From: Thermoplasmata archaeon
GTDB taxonomy: Archaea > Thermoplasmatota > Thermoplasmata > Lutacidiplasmatales > SKW197
DNA: 39,058 nucleotides
Direction: 5' to 3'
Assembly (NCBI GenBank): GCA_038874435.1
Contig: JAVZCK010000019.1
Location: 1 to 39,058, forward strand
Numbering within the stretch: the stretch's first letter is position 1; the number at the start of each line of letters is the position of its first letter. The position numbers and the translations under genes are program-made. The notes under the pieces are model-generated. The model saw only the letters and a program-made list of their open reading frames with translations, had not been told where the DNA came from and did no database searches. Below, piece after piece: positions 9,501-17,386 of the stretch.

Positions 9501-9895
9501 GTGTGGTCACAAACTCCACGCTGCCAAACCACTATGCACAACCAATCAGCACTGTTGGCTTCGGTGGACTTTACATCGATGATATCAAGGTCTTCGGTGA
9601 GACCATAATTCATGGAATGCAAGCATATGTAACAAAAGAGTTAGTGCCAGAGATCACTGAAGAAAAGGAGAAGCATGTTTGCAGTGAGGCAATTGTGGAG
9701 ACACAAAATCCCTCTACCAATTGTGAAAATGCACCGATTGATTGCATGGTAAACTCGGATACCAGATGTGAATCTACAAATCTAAATTATCTTAGCATTT
9801 TTGCTCAATTTACTGTTTTTGTTGCCGTATGGAATGTTACTGTAAAAGTTTTGAGACCAACAAAATCAAAAGGTGGTGATAAAAATGAAGAATAG
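3503..9895 (+). CDS. Giant pilin-anchored surface protein A (CARDB, VLLVDDD and MAM-like domains)
   Basis: A 2130-residue extracellular protein. A basic N-terminus ends in KKG (20-22), followed by VSEV and a hydrophobic helix (23-45), the form of an archaeal class III signal peptide cut after Gly22 by a prepilin peptidase. ATG 3503 fits the promoter; ATG 3554 is an alternative. Domains: CARDB-like about 266-377; Rossmann-like VLLVDDD about 378-590; CARDB about 592-705 (IEETNEENNVYVS); second LVVDDD about 708-940; CARDB-like about 943-1075; unrecognised beta-rich block about 1150-1680 with Gly-rich linkers; two MAM/jellyroll-like domains about 1690-2040 (YIDDV, YIDDIKVFGE). A hydrophobic stretch near the C-terminus is followed by a basic tail, perhaps a second membrane contact. 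N-x-S/T sequons are frequent. An adhesin or cell-envelope role is inferred. Confidence 0.8.
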   Translation: MKEGCNSHEKGRRNSFRMGKKGVSEVLAQLMILTITVVLFSTIFLWVHALPPAQGYPKTELRGGMEIKGVSPYTYYINLTHINGEPLEYNSTVIYVSVVADGSSYVLNIRNGTTKYLLQPGDVWSWTLSKTFISNVSVKIVNPIKNYVVWQALLTGYIPDEAPSIVERGTTPDPVVIEHEFKVWAIVRDADLNYNSVYVNLSSIDPVRFPQPIKMNNTVGWRFETANLSLNENMEPGKFTVMLWAVDMKGHNTTALLTINIVSGEGMPKLVVEMIELSNGSPTRGEKVTINAIIKNMGKRAAESSVITFIDYSDLHPSGIEIGNLTNFSVSGYGQNMAFIDWVASPGGLHKIEVTITYVMPGNLTGTPGNITVVVNPKVLLVDDDAAIAGSSDDCVSNISAALTASNIKFDVVLVAAGADGPKYDSGDKQLKDYDVVIWVGGRANYTLTTNDQNNLSRFMNNGGRAWLVGQNILEGANSLYTMLGISSVSTIPLPASLRGADPGTGWINTSSLTPALVSASPFNIARKLTLGSAKTLFTDYGVTNIVSSQYKAGAYRVVAMPHEFGRIRDTGDQAVIAYKIVNWLGGINNRTGEDLAVSGQVISPLNPRYNQPVNITVTVRNNGETRQTTEVGLIINGKFESTLVQMVTLDPNGDSKTLPPFSWTPPGVGNYVIKAMIDPKNQIEETNEENNVYVSEMGVFEIEVIYTVLVVDDDSSNTSGYLDVGANVVRSLTQIGYTVGYDLDIDWVPIGQSRNQTKYPLRNYNTVIWVTGTTTGTAPANTLTAVDITDIKNYLTSAPTQVSFLLIGRSVLSDTNVPADFKRDYLGADITAGSSIQMSVVYGVRESPITNGIAFQMDNASFSGNYLARSYRNTANAIPLFWADASNYWYRTSDLVVGSALRDVSGWHSAYLAFDLAYTTNISAAADFLYGVIHWFGKLENKPELRVTPPDMFAGTNTRQYIILPELNPQLGESYVLKANITNWGGQDADVIVRFLDGDTVIGSQNVHVPASYRDAFGQTQNGKVTAEVIWTPLFAGFEPIRVNVDPENLLAGIEALRPNNLAEQRIEVYYFYDDLEEPSRVLRNWKHESTIVRINGEAPLEYLDPGSDVNVNIARYWDGWDKSTTKLHGFSLTNTTYHSYPNCYGMKEPAGEVPFIYEFYLPIDAWDNTGFGQGFYFVGVNKTSNYTLWRFDRATPKWDRIDTNTINAGQIRLYETQTPETVYRVVSNGPMLIVVTSSEGSNVNCANWVDGLGRGRNFVVMGDIRNRLGGETHVVAINPYGGTTTVTVEWVNYANGAVIETDTLTLAGAGSWQEARLNANHYTAYARVTATNDIILYRLSNDNDEIDNAMGVGGTSLDTTLYCVTYRSVSSWPWRFYIANPGSTAATVTVQEIAGGSWSDTCTVNPTSFYILSRNSPPSDGNLHVFRITSTQPVRVIFGQDQFGGTSFNTDFFGAYQTNFGVDSVVQYVPSNEIPGQYTISSPTVYATSGSSVSIQYCYQHFSFGKGDSVTINPSLPILGVTSNANIPSNSIDYVATFNFTLSYTTIGTISNIQYRIDGGAWQTVGGGAISLPWGAHTVSFQASVSINGYFGINGISFSEGGSIVWQLNNVADNPATAINERTTHFGDNNYAWQYTANNRFLYIFGGGGNCWIHTILPFEGATLAGGGGGAGISPMAYNPVKPNAVVISQPKDTEGCNYTQTPAFTLSSEMESVHISFYHKFSLVPFFNGGVIMVGTSDSNWKYEYIEPTKPYPTNTLLFMFQDAYGHWMNWVYSGNSGGNTGDWEFGEVNLTKYIPASGTRQIKVAFQYLFGGAGLNGYWYIDDVTVKITRKNSANAAGVADQWQYIQDANRAHRGSGVWWNGNPSTGYLSGGIDNALITRPIDLTNAKNATLAAYFRFNVNWGVGGAGRPPDGFRVEVSADNGVTWQPICLGVRSGWNVSGWENSPDLDPIRPGIQTYTGVTETGDKAYWVPASSLYRLNVDLSGWRGSVVLLRFRVVTNSTLPNHYAQPISTVGFGGLYIDDIKVFGETIIHGMQAYVTKELVPEITEEKEKHVCSEAIVETQNPSTNCENAPIDCMVNSDTRCESTNLNYLSIFAQFTVFVAVWNVTVKVLRPTKSKGGDKNEE
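9287..9616 (+). repeat. Near-identical C-terminal segment, copy in gene A
   Basis: Aligns without gaps to 14904-15233. I count about 11 mismatches in 330 bp by eye. The N-terminal and middle shared domains are visibly less similar in DNA. Confidence 0.75.
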
Positions 9896-12800
9896 AAATA
9901 GAAGTTTGAAGAAAGGTGTTTCGGATGTGATTGCAACGCTGCTGATTCTAGCGATAACAGTGACGCTATTCAGCACGATCTTTGTATGGGTACAGACATT
10001 TCCTCCACCGGAAGGCAAGAGAGTTGTGGAAATTGAAGGAGAGCGAGGAATTAGTGAGGTCGCAGCTGGGCAATACAAGTACTACATTAATCTTACCCAC
10101 AAGGGCGGAGAACCGCTCTCAAAAAATCTGATAAACATTGTAATCACGCTCACAGATGTGGTGCCCACTGCCGTATTTGTCAAAACTGTTAGTGATTCTA
10201 CAGTAAATCTCGGCGATTTCTGGGAGTCAGGAGAGGTGTGGCGCTGGAACACTACGGGCACATATACTGTAATATCAAACATCACTGTTGTGGTCATTGA
10301 TACTGCGAAAAACATGATGATATGGCAGGGAAGATTACCAGGCATAGATTTAGATGCTCCGCCGCAGATTCTAGAGAGAGGAACAGAACCTGAAGTTGTG
10401 GAAACAGGAAAGGCATTTCGTGTCTGGGTTATTGTAAAGGATACAGACCTAAATTTCAATTCTGTGTATATAGACCTCCAGAAATTAGATAACACTACAT
10501 TCAGATACCCGATAAAAATGAACCACACATCTGGCTGGAAGTTCATTACGGAAAATCTCTCGCTTTCACCAACCGTTATGCCTGGCCGGTATACTGGCAT
10601 TATTAATGCCACGGACAACAAGAGCCATACTACTGTAGCCCAGATCACGATTAATGTAGTTACTGGTGAGGGCTTGCCTCAGCTAATTGTGGACCGCATA
10701 TTATTAAGCAATCAGTCTCCTACAAGGGGAGATAATGTCACAATCACTGCAGTGATAAAGAACTTAAAGGCAAGAGCAGCACAGAACGCTACAATTACCT
10801 TTAATGATTCACTTAGTAACTGGAATTATACCACGAACATCTCAGTTTCTGGCTATGGGCAAACCCTTGTGTTCACATACTGGGAGGCAAAGCCAGGTGG
10901 CGTGCATCGCATCAGTGTTAACATCACAAATGTGATGCCTGGAAATCTCACAGGAATCGGGGCAAATGTGACGGTGGTGGTCACGCCCAGGATTTTGCTT
11001 GTCGATGATGATGGAGCACTCACTGGTAGTCCGAACGATGTGGTTTCCTACATGGCTTCTGCCCTGATTTCCACAAACTTGCGGTATGATATTGCAGTTG
11101 TTTCTGGCGGTGCAGATGGTCCTGGTTACAACACGGGTGAAAAGAAATTAAAAGATTATGATGTGGTTATATGGATGGGAGGCAGCACCAACAGCACACT
11201 TACAGCCAATGACCAAAACAATCTCAACACCTTCCTTGACAACGGAGGCAGATTGTGGCTAATAGGACAGAACATCTTTGAAACCGTGCCTTCCTGGTTT
11301 ACAAATAAGGTTGGTGCAGGAATCAGCAACACTATCGCAATGCCTGCGAGATTAATTGGCACAAATCCTGGTGCTAACTGGATAGATACAAGTGGGCTCA
11401 ATCCACCGCTGCAGAGTGTTTCACCATTCACAATCGCAAGGCAGCTCAACCCTGTGTCAGGAGCAAGACCTGTATTTTACGATACTTCTTCCACACGTGT
11501 ACTCGCCACTCAATATAACGCCTCCACTTACAAGACAGTTGTGTTCGGTTTTGAATTTGCAAGAATAAACAGCACAGGAGACCAGGCGGTGATTGTGTAC
11601 AAAGTAATCAACTGGCTTGCAGGGATTGACCTGAGGACTGGTGTGGATGTGGCAGTTGCAGGGCAGACAATTGAACCCCTAACTCCCAGGTATAATCAGC
11701 CAGTAAACATCACTGCAATCATCAGAAACAATGGAAATGTGAATCTTACAGGTGTGAGGACACGTCTCTACATTAACGACCAGCCAAAGACCCTGTTGGA
11801 CAATGTCACTGATCTTGCTGGCAATGGAAGCTGGAAATCTATCAAATTCCAGTGGGTGCCTGATAGAGTGGGAAGTTACATTGTGAAGGTTATGGTCGAC
11901 CCAGATAACGAAATTGATGAAACAAACGAGGCAAATAATGTCTATGTTTCAGATGTAGCTGTGTTCAAAATTGAAGTTATTTACACTGCATTGCTTGTAG
12001 ATGACGATTCCTCATCTGAGAATGGTGGCGGTGGAACAAATCCAGATGTTGCAGCGCATGTGCTGAAAGCCCTTAATTTGCTTGGCTACACTGTCGGTGT
12101 GAATTTAGATGTTCAGAAAGTTCCGCGCGGACAGGATAGAGACAACAACGCATATAATGCCTCAAACTATAGCTGCATAATTTGGGTTACTGGTGCATGC
12201 AGTGCAGGCGGTGGTTACAACACCCTCACCAACAACGATATGAATGTCATCCAGAACTATCTGAGTGCTGGGCTTGACCAGGTTTCCTTCCTGCTCATCG
12301 GTAGAAACATTCTTGCAGATAGCGTGGTGCAGAACCGTCCTGATTTCTACCAGAACATCATGGGTGCAAGCACAACTGGTAGTGTGGTTGCGAAAACAGA
12401 GGTTTATGGCGTCCGGGAAAACCCTGTAACTAATGGGATGTATATTGGATTTGATAATGCCAGCATTGCCCCCTACAATGTGCGTTCCTACACCAAAATC
12501 GCCTCCGCTATCCCGTTGTTCTGGGCAGATGGAACGAGTTACTGGACAAGAACAAGCGACAATGTTGTAGGCACCGGCATAGCAAGCAACTCGGGCTGGC
12601 ATTCTGCCTACCTCTCCTTCGACCTTGCCTACACCACAAACACGAGTGCAGTGGCAGAATTCCTCTATGGAGTTATCCACTGGTTCGGGCGATTGGATAA
12701 CAAGCCAGAACTTAGAGTAACACCACCCGATATGTTTGCAGGCACAAACACAAGGCAGTACATAATTTTGCCAGAATTGAACCCACAGCTTGGCGAATCC

Positions 12801-15482
12801 TATGTGCTTAAGGCAAACATCACAAACTGGGGAGGAAAAGATGCGGACGTGATTGTAAGATTCTTAGATGGCGATACGGTTATCGGCTCCCAGAATGTGC
12901 ATGTGCCTGCAAGCTATAGAGATGTTTCTGGACAAACTCAAAATGGCAAGGTGACCGCAGAAGTTATCTGGACGCCATTATTTGCAGGCATTGAACCAAT
13001 CAGGGCAAATGTGGACCCTGATGGCCTGCTTGTGGGTGTTGAATTCCTTCGCCCGAACAATTTGGCAGAGCAACGAATTGAGGTGTACTATTTCTACGAT
13101 GACCTCGAAGACCCAGCAAAGGTTTCAATGAACTGGAAGCATGAGGCAACACTCTTACGGATCAATGGCGAGGCCCCGCTGGAATACATGGACCCAGTAG
13201 GTAATGTAGATGTCAACATTATAAGGAACTGGGAGGAGATGAAGGGCTTCAACAAGACCAACAAATCAGCTCACACTTATCCAAGCTCATTCTACATGAC
13301 AGAGGCAACTGGTGGCGGCAGATTGCCAATGAGCGTGCATATTGTGATAGATGCTAGTGGGTCTATGAGAGATGATTGGCCAGGCAATCCTGGAAAATGG
13401 ACCGCTACAAGAAACGCTCTCTTTGCGTTCTTAGATAAAATGAATACTACACTTGGAGATGAGGCCTGCTTGACAATGTTCTCTCACTCGGGTGTTACAG
13501 CCGGAGAAGTAAATCTCAGGAGCTATACATATACAAATCCCTATTGGGCTGCAAATTATGGGGATGCTTATCAATATACATGGGTTCATGTAATTAATAG
13601 ATTTACCACGAACATGCAAACCATCAAAAATGCGTTTGACGCAAGAGGCCCATACGGAAATACTCCACTTACAGATGCAATTGGTTTTGGCGCAAGGTGG
13701 CTCGTGGACAATGAGTATGTTGGTGGGCAAAGAGTGGGCTATAACAGAAGCCACTATCCTGCATTGATTGTTCTCACGGATGGTGCTTCAAACTACAACA
13801 ACCCTTATGGCACAGCCAACACAAACGCCATAAATGATATCAGGGGAAACGCATGGGGTGGTGTACCTGCACTCAGATTTGATGGTGGCAAAACGCTTAA
13901 CTCCACAGTGCCTGTGTTTATAATTGGTTTGGGCGGTGATGCCGTAGATAGTTATCTACAGCCTGTTGCAGATGCATCGTTTCAGATACTCAAGAGAGGA
14001 CCATTCTCGAGCGGAGGGCATACATGGAGAGATCAGTATTTCTATGCTCCCACAGGTAATGAACTCCAAGCAATCTTTGATGCCATCTTCAAAGCCCTAG
14101 AGGACTGGGGTGGCGATGTTACTGCCCCACCAATGGTCCCAACTGCTGCAAATCCTGCACAGCCGATGGCAATAACACTAACAAGGCCAATAAACACAAA
14201 CGGCTGTAACTATACGCTCACGCCTGCAATCACATTGAGCGCTGACATGGCTACTGCCAAACTCACATTCTATCACAGATACAACATGGTGGTTGGTAAA
14301 AACGGAGGCGTGGTGTTAGTTGGAACTTCCGATGGCAGCTTTAACAACTTCAAATATCTGGTGCCTACCAAAAACTATCCAAACAATCTTGCAACTGGCC
14401 TCTATGTAGATGCTTATGGGAATCCGATAACATATGCATATTCGGGAAGCAGTGCAGGAAGCACTGCTGGCTGGGAATATGCCGAATTTGACCTCACCCA
14501 ATTCATCCCTGCTAGTGGAACGAGACAGATAAAGATTGCCTTCCAGTTCCTTGCAAAATCTGAGAACACAGGTAACGGCGGTTTCTGGTACATTGACGAT
14601 GTTGAGGTGAAAATAACGAGGAAAAACACAGGAAGTGCAAGCAATGTGGCAGACCAGTGGCAGTATATACAGGATGCAAACAGGGCGCACAGGGGTTCTG
14701 GTGTCTGGTGGAATGGCAATCCTAGCACTGGCTATTTCTCTGGTGGCATTGACAACTCGCTGATCACAAGGCCCATTGACCTGACCAATGCAAGGAATGC
14801 TACGCTCTCCGCCTACTTTAGATTCAATGTAAACTGGGGTACAGGCGGCACCGGAAGACCTCCTGACGGTTTCAGAGTTGAAGTGAGTGCAGACAATGGC
14901 GTGACCTGGCAGCCCATCTGCCTTGGTGTGCGAAGCGGCTGGAATGTTTCTGGTTGGGAGAATGCTCCAGATTTAGACCCAATAAGGCCGGGAATCCAAA
15001 CCTACACTGGTGTCACAGAAACAGGGGATAAAGCATACTGGGTGCCTGCAAGCTCGCTCTACAGATTGAATGTTGACCTATCTGGTTGGAGAGGGTCTGT
15101 GGTCTTGCTCAGATTCCGTGTGGTCACAAACTCTACGCTGGCAAACCACTATGCACAACCAATCAGCAGTGTTGGCTTCGGTGGACTCTACATCGATGAT
15201 ATCAAGGTCTTCGGTGAGACAATAATTCATGGAACACCACAAGCAAAGGTGACTGTACCCGCGCCAACAAACGATTACGCCAGAATGTCTGATGCAGGAC
15301 AACCGTGCACTGCAGATAAATCGCAGAATGCAGAGATTTCTAAGGAAATAAACAGCATCTCTGAGCTGCCCGCTACATCGCCCTCTGGTTCATTCTACAG
15401 CATTTTCTTTATCGCTTCCACAATTTTGGCAGCGCCATGTACAAGAACATCACAGCAGGGAAGACCAAAATCTTTTTCATAA
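9885..15482 (+). CDS. Giant pilin-anchored surface protein B with von Willebrand A domain
   Basis: A 1865-residue paralogue of the preceding protein. ATG 9885 is chosen because AGGTGGTGAT at 9871-9880 precedes it; the start overlaps the end of gene A by 11 bp, so translation is probably coupled. A class III signal peptide is seen (KKG then VSDV, cut after residue 11). Order: CARDB-like about 263-368; VLLVDDD about 369-585; CARDB about 586-700; second LLVDDD about 702-940; CARDB-like about 941-1070; vWA about 1146-1409; two MAM-like domains about 1426-1786. The vWA has a full metal site: DASGS near 1156, TPLTDA and LTDGAS. It replaces the unknown block of A. The last 29 codons overlap the 3' end of the opposing DUF1611 gene and supply a hydrophobic FYSIFFIASTILAA followed by a basic tail. 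Metal-dependent adhesion is inferred. Confidence 0.8.
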   Translation: MKNRNRSLKKGVSDVIATLLILAITVTLFSTIFVWVQTFPPPEGKRVVEIEGERGISEVAAGQYKYYINLTHKGGEPLSKNLINIVITLTDVVPTAVFVKTVSDSTVNLGDFWESGEVWRWNTTGTYTVISNITVVVIDTAKNMMIWQGRLPGIDLDAPPQILERGTEPEVVETGKAFRVWVIVKDTDLNFNSVYIDLQKLDNTTFRYPIKMNHTSGWKFITENLSLSPTVMPGRYTGIINATDNKSHTTVAQITINVVTGEGLPQLIVDRILLSNQSPTRGDNVTITAVIKNLKARAAQNATITFNDSLSNWNYTTNISVSGYGQTLVFTYWEAKPGGVHRISVNITNVMPGNLTGIGANVTVVVTPRILLVDDDGALTGSPNDVVSYMASALISTNLRYDIAVVSGGADGPGYNTGEKKLKDYDVVIWMGGSTNSTLTANDQNNLNTFLDNGGRLWLIGQNIFETVPSWFTNKVGAGISNTIAMPARLIGTNPGANWIDTSGLNPPLQSVSPFTIARQLNPVSGARPVFYDTSSTRVLATQYNASTYKTVVFGFEFARINSTGDQAVIVYKVINWLAGIDLRTGVDVAVAGQTIEPLTPRYNQPVNITAIIRNNGNVNLTGVRTRLYINDQPKTLLDNVTDLAGNGSWKSIKFQWVPDRVGSYIVKVMVDPDNEIDETNEANNVYVSDVAVFKIEVIYTALLVDDDSSSENGGGGTNPDVAAHVLKALNLLGYTVGVNLDVQKVPRGQDRDNNAYNASNYSCIIWVTGACSAGGGYNTLTNNDMNVIQNYLSAGLDQVSFLLIGRNILADSVVQNRPDFYQNIMGASTTGSVVAKTEVYGVRENPVTNGMYIGFDNASIAPYNVRSYTKIASAIPLFWADGTSYWTRTSDNVVGTGIASNSGWHSAYLSFDLAYTTNTSAVAEFLYGVIHWFGRLDNKPELRVTPPDMFAGTNTRQYIILPELNPQLGESYVLKANITNWGGKDADVIVRFLDGDTVIGSQNVHVPASYRDVSGQTQNGKVTAEVIWTPLFAGIEPIRANVDPDGLLVGVEFLRPNNLAEQRIEVYYFYDDLEDPAKVSMNWKHEATLLRINGEAPLEYMDPVGNVDVNIIRNWEEMKGFNKTNKSAHTYPSSFYMTEATGGGRLPMSVHIVIDASGSMRDDWPGNPGKWTATRNALFAFLDKMNTTLGDEACLTMFSHSGVTAGEVNLRSYTYTNPYWAANYGDAYQYTWVHVINRFTTNMQTIKNAFDARGPYGNTPLTDAIGFGARWLVDNEYVGGQRVGYNRSHYPALIVLTDGASNYNNPYGTANTNAINDIRGNAWGGVPALRFDGGKTLNSTVPVFIIGLGGDAVDSYLQPVADASFQILKRGPFSSGGHTWRDQYFYAPTGNELQAIFDAIFKALEDWGGDVTAPPMVPTAANPAQPMAITLTRPINTNGCNYTLTPAITLSADMATAKLTFYHRYNMVVGKNGGVVLVGTSDGSFNNFKYLVPTKNYPNNLATGLYVDAYGNPITYAYSGSSAGSTAGWEYAEFDLTQFIPASGTRQIKIAFQFLAKSENTGNGGFWYIDDVEVKITRKNTGSASNVADQWQYIQDANRAHRGSGVWWNGNPSTGYFSGGIDNSLITRPIDLTNARNATLSAYFRFNVNWGTGGTGRPPDGFRVEVSADNGVTWQPICLGVRSGWNVSGWENAPDLDPIRPGIQTYTGVTETGDKAYWVPASSLYRLNVDLSGWRGSVVLLRFRVVTNSTLANHYAQPISSVGFGGLYIDDIKVFGETIIHGTPQAKVTVPAPTNDYARMSDAGQPCTADKSQNAEISKEINSISELPATSPSGSFYSIFFIASTILAAPCTRTSQQGRPKSFS
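14904..15233 (+). repeat. Near-identical C-terminal segment, copy in gene B
   Basis: Partner of 9287-9616 with a constant offset of 5617 bp. It codes for the last MAM-like domain. The similarity falls off sharply after the shared FGETIIHG motif. Confidence 0.75.
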
Positions 15483-16450
15483 ACCTTTACATAATTTTCT
15501 ATCTCTTCTTTTGTCATGTTTTCATGGTTAAGAGTAATTGCAAACACCTTTGAGTCGGAAAACATTTCAAGCATTGCAATTTCTTTTTTCAAATCAGGCA
15601 TCGGGAGTTTGAGCGTCTCCTTTCCAAAATTCCTGTATTGGCGTTTAGGTGCATGCTGGCAGATTATGCCGGTTGGCTGTGAAGCCATTATGATTGCTCT
15701 CGTGCCACAAACATAGGCAGGATGGGAAATGCTGCCCTGTCCCTCCACTATTATCACCTCTGGCTTCTTCTCATTCCATGCCCTCACAATCTCTGCCTCA
15801 AGCTCCCCTACCATGTAATCGCCTTTAATTGAATCGAGGGGAACGCCATATTCTGACCCTTGCATCAGGCCTGTCTGCCCAGTTGCCACAAAAACTGTCT
15901 TTATTCCGGCAAAATTGAGGGCATCTGTGACGATGAGAGCGGTGGTTCTCTTTCCTATGGACCCGTCTGTGCCAAGCACTGGGATTCGCAAACATCTAAG
16001 ACCTTTAGAAAGATTGCGGAACTGCTGCATTTCCTTAAGAGGTCTGGGTTTTCGTACATCTACCAGCTTAACTCCATATTCAGCGGCAAGGGCTGCAAGT
16101 TCAGCATCCTCTGAAAGATGCTCGTGCAATCCAGATACGATATTCAACCCGTGCTCAATTGCTTTCTTTACGATGTCCCTGTACTCCCGCGGTAAAAGCC
16201 CGCCGATTGTGGCAACCCCGATTATAAAGAATCTTGCATCTTTGACTGCTGCAATGGCTTCTTCCAGTGTCGCATAAATTTGAATGCCGTTTGGAATCCC
16301 ATCAAGCACCTCCCCAGCATCTCTCCCAGCTTTGGTGCTGTCAATTACACCAGCTATTCTGAACCTCTTAGAGTATCTTACAAGCCCGTTTGCAGTTTTA
16401 CCAGTATATGTTCCGAACTTTCCCTCACAATACACAATTGCGGTCTCCAT
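15395..16450 (-). CDS. DUF1611 family P-loop protein (DgcN-like)
   Basis: A 351-residue protein matching the usual length and layout of the DUF1611/COG3367 family. The N-terminal Rossmann-like half (about 1-140, with VIDSTKAGRDAGEVLDG) is followed by a P-loop domain. Its Walker A-type loop is GTDGSIGKRTT at 160-170, and VEGQGSISHPAY lies near 235. Characterised bacterial members (DgcN) act in D-glutamate catabolism as N-acetyltransferases. Whether this archaeal protein has that role is unknown, and no DgcA-like partner is next to it. A TATA box at 16473-16482 puts transcription start at about the ATG, so the message looks leaderless. Its last 88 bp overlap gene B on the opposite strand. Confidence 0.75.
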   Translation of the reverse strand: METAIVYCEGKFGTYTGKTANGLVRYSKRFRIAGVIDSTKAGRDAGEVLDGIPNGIQIYATLEEAIAAVKDARFFIIGVATIGGLLPREYRDIVKKAIEHGLNIVSGLHEHLSEDAELAALAAEYGVKLVDVRKPRPLKEMQQFRNLSKGLRCLRIPVLGTDGSIGKRTTALIVTDALNFAGIKTVFVATGQTGLMQGSEYGVPLDSIKGDYMVGELEAEIVRAWNEKKPEVIIVEGQGSISHPAYVCGTRAIIMASQPTGIICQHAPKRQYRNFGKETLKLPMPDLKKEIAMLEMFSDSKVFAITLNHENMTKEEIENYVKVYEKDFGLPCCDVLVHGAAKIVEAIKKML

Positions 16451-16472
16451 GGTGGTAGAATGAAATGTGGGA

Positions 16473-16482
16473 GATATATTTT
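16473..16482 (-). promoter_or_regulatory. TATA box for the DUF1611 gene
   Basis: AAAATATATC on the minus strand, about 26 bp before the ATG at 16450, consistent with a leaderless transcript. Confidence 0.55.
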
Positions 16483-16519
16483 TTCTTCAGTGTCAGAGAA
16501 GTTCTAAACCTCACGAAAA

Positions 16520-16528
16520 ATTTATATC
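16520..16528 (+). promoter_or_regulatory. TATA box for the acidic membrane protein operon
   Basis: ATTTATATC preceded by an A-rich CGAAAAA element. Its centre is about 33 bp before ATG 16557, so the leader would be only a few bases. The two divergent promoters lie within about 60 bp of each other. Confidence 0.55.
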
Positions 16529-16556
16529 AAGGGATGGCTTCTATTGGCTGATAACT

Positions 16557-17372
16557 ATGCCTGAAGATAAGAATAATAAAGAGGATGAGGAACTGCTGAA
16601 AGAAATTGAAGCTCTTGAGAAAGAATTGATGGGTGAAGAAAAAACAGAAAAGGAAGAGGAAAAACCAGAGGAAAAGGTCGAAAAAGAGGAGGAGAAAACA
16701 GAGGAGGAAGTGGTGAAGGAAGAGACAGATGAGGAAAAACTCAAGAAAACCCTGAAGAGTCCTCCGAAGAGGGAAAAACCGGAAGAAAAAGCAGAGGAAG
16801 AAGAAAAGCTCCCAGAAGAAGAGAAAGAAGAAGTGGAGCCCGTGGAAGAAATTGAAGAATTGAAAGAGGAAGAGGAGTCCATAGCAGAAGTAAGGGAAGT
16901 ATCTGTAGAGACGGGAAGCAGTTTCTATCTTTGGGTGATTTTGTTCATATTGGGTGTAGTCGTATATGCTGCAGTCATCTCTGCTTACCTATCTGGCATG
17001 TATCCACATAAAACAAGCACCTCAATCCTTCTATTCCTCTCCGACGCGGTGGCTGTGTTCGGGCTCTGGAAGTCAATGACTGTACCTTCGTACAAACCCT
17101 CGGTCAGAGCTGAAGTGAAGACGGCAAAGCCAAAACCTGAAACTACTGAAGTTGAAGAAGAGGAAGAGGTTGAAGAAGAAAAACCCGCAGAAGAGAAGGA
17201 AGAAGAGAAAGTTGAGGAAAAGACGGAAGAAGAAGAGATGAGGGAAAAGGAAGAGGAGGAGAAAGAAAAAGAAGAGCCAAAGAAAGTAAAATTCCTCTGT
17301 CCAATTTGCAAAGCAGAGGTGGATGCAGACGCAACCTCCTGTCCAAACTGCGGCGTTGCATTTGAAGAATAA
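16557..17372 (+). CDS. Acidic Lys/Glu-rich two-helix membrane protein with C-terminal zinc ribbon
   Basis: A 271-residue protein. ATG 16557 is chosen because the TATA box at 16520-16528 would lie inside any longer version. Residues 1-118 are almost entirely Glu, Lys and a few hydrophobics and are probably coiled or disordered. Two hydrophobic helices follow (about 122-145 and 152-172) with a short loop, then a second Glu/Lys tract (about 195-240). The end is a zinc ribbon with C-x2-C-x10-C-x2-C (CPIC...CPNC) at about 246-263. The short inter-helix loop suggests a hairpin with both charged tails on the same side, presumably cytoplasmic. Function unknown. It leads a four-gene operon with gaps of 0-14 bp. 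Confidence 0.75.
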   Translation: MPEDKNNKEDEELLKEIEALEKELMGEEKTEKEEEKPEEKVEKEEEKTEEEVVKEETDEEKLKKTLKSPPKREKPEEKAEEEEKLPEEEKEEVEPVEEIEELKEEEESIAEVREVSVETGSSFYLWVILFILGVVVYAAVISAYLSGMYPHKTSTSILLFLSDAVAVFGLWKSMTVPSYKPSVRAEVKTAKPKPETTEVEEEEEVEEEKPAEEKEEEKVEEKTEEEEMREKEEEEKEKEEPKKVKFLCPICKAEVDADATSCPNCGVAFEE

Positions 17373-17386
17373 AAAAGGGGATGCAG

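Noticed and set aside
14316-14728. Cys-rich minus-strand open frames opposite protein B
   Set aside because: They lie fully inside a convincing + strand coding region with conserved MAM-like motifs and have no ribosome site or promoter.
16467-16556. 30-codon extension of the acidic membrane protein
   Set aside because: The TATA box at 16520-16528 lies inside it, so the promoter would be within the coding region.
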